A stretch of DNA of 6,860 bases from Sediminibacterium sp. (GTDB taxonomy: Bacteria; Bacteroidota; Bacteroidia; Chitinophagales; Chitinophagaceae). Shown piece after piece: positions 6,703 through 6,860 of the stretch; the first letter of the stretch is position 1, and each line of letters begins with the position of its first letter. The notes under the pieces were generated by a model, which was not told the DNA's origin, did no database searches, and was given only the letters and a program-made list of their open reading frames with translations. The stretch covers positions 1 through 6,860 of the forward strand of contig JAOASV010000239.1 of NCBI GenBank assembly GCA_030158535.1, read 5' to 3'. The position numbers and the translations under genes are program-made.

Positions 6703-6860
6703 ATGTTTGTTTTGCCACTCATTTATTGTACAGCCTTTTTTGCGGCAATTCATGCACTTTATAAAAAAAGGGACCAAGGCATCTTTTTATTTATTGTTTT
6801 TGGCTTACCTATTTACACCATTTCATTATCGGTGTCTTATATGTTTGGCCTCGAAAAGCT
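6703..6860 (+). CDS. N-terminus of a membrane protein, probable O-antigen polymerase/ligase (partial at the right edge)
   Basis: An open frame from the ATG at 6703 runs to the window edge without a stop: 52 full codons. It starts MFVLPLIYCTAFFAAIHALY, a hydrophobic first helix (about 2-20), then a basic loop KKRDQ (21-25), then a second hydrophobic segment (27-49) containing FGLPIYTISLSV (33-44). This helix / short positive loop / helix arrangement is typical of polytopic inner-membrane proteins. The position after a flippase and two glycosyltransferase-like genes suggests a Wzy-type polymerase or O-antigen ligase that acts on flipped repeat units in the periplasm. That function rests mainly on context; a membrane acyltransferase or another transporter remains possible. 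No Shine-Dalgarno sequence is visible in the 12 bases between the T-tract and the ATG, in line with the other genes here. Confidence 0.6.
   Translation, partial: MFVLPLIYCTAFFAAIHALYKKRDQGIFLFIVFGLPIYTISLSVSYMFGLEK

Overview
The window looks like chromosomal DNA from a member of the Bacteroidota. Three things point there: lipoprotein signal peptides, TAnnTTTG-type -7 promoter boxes with almost no Shine-Dalgarno sequences, and a dut / DUF4292 lipoprotein / EnvC-like cluster of a kind I associate with that phylum. I cannot assign a genus from the sequence.

Left half (1 to about 2750, minus strand). A compact three-gene housekeeping and envelope unit reads leftward: dUTPase (dut), a DUF4292-type lipoprotein, then a secreted coiled-coil protein ending in a degenerate LytM/M23 domain. 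This last protein resembles an EnvC-type activator of murein hydrolases and runs off the left edge, probably only a few codons before its stop. A perfect TAnnTTTG box lies just upstream of dut.

Middle (2728 to 2815). A short divergent promoter region, with one TAnnTTTG box on each strand.

Right half (2816 to 6860, plus strand). A tightly packed surface-polysaccharide operon: a small lipoprotein with a predicted beta-rich, lectin-like ectodomain; a Wzx-type flippase; a GT8-like glycosyltransferase with a DxD motif; a short GT-B/GT9-like protein with a TTG start; a small hairpin with a T-tract; and the first 52 codons of a membrane protein that is probably an O-antigen polymerase or ligase. 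Spacings are 6 bp, a 1 bp overlap and 3 bp, which points to one transcript. The glycosyltransferases would build a lipid-linked oligosaccharide, the flippase would move it across the inner membrane, and the last gene would polymerise or ligate it. The lipoprotein may act at the cell surface on the finished glycan; that part is inference.

I found no RNA genes, CRISPR array, insertion sequence or attachment site. No gene-free stretch exceeds 300 bases. The polysaccharide genes look more AT-rich than dut, which fits the usual exchangeable nature of such loci.
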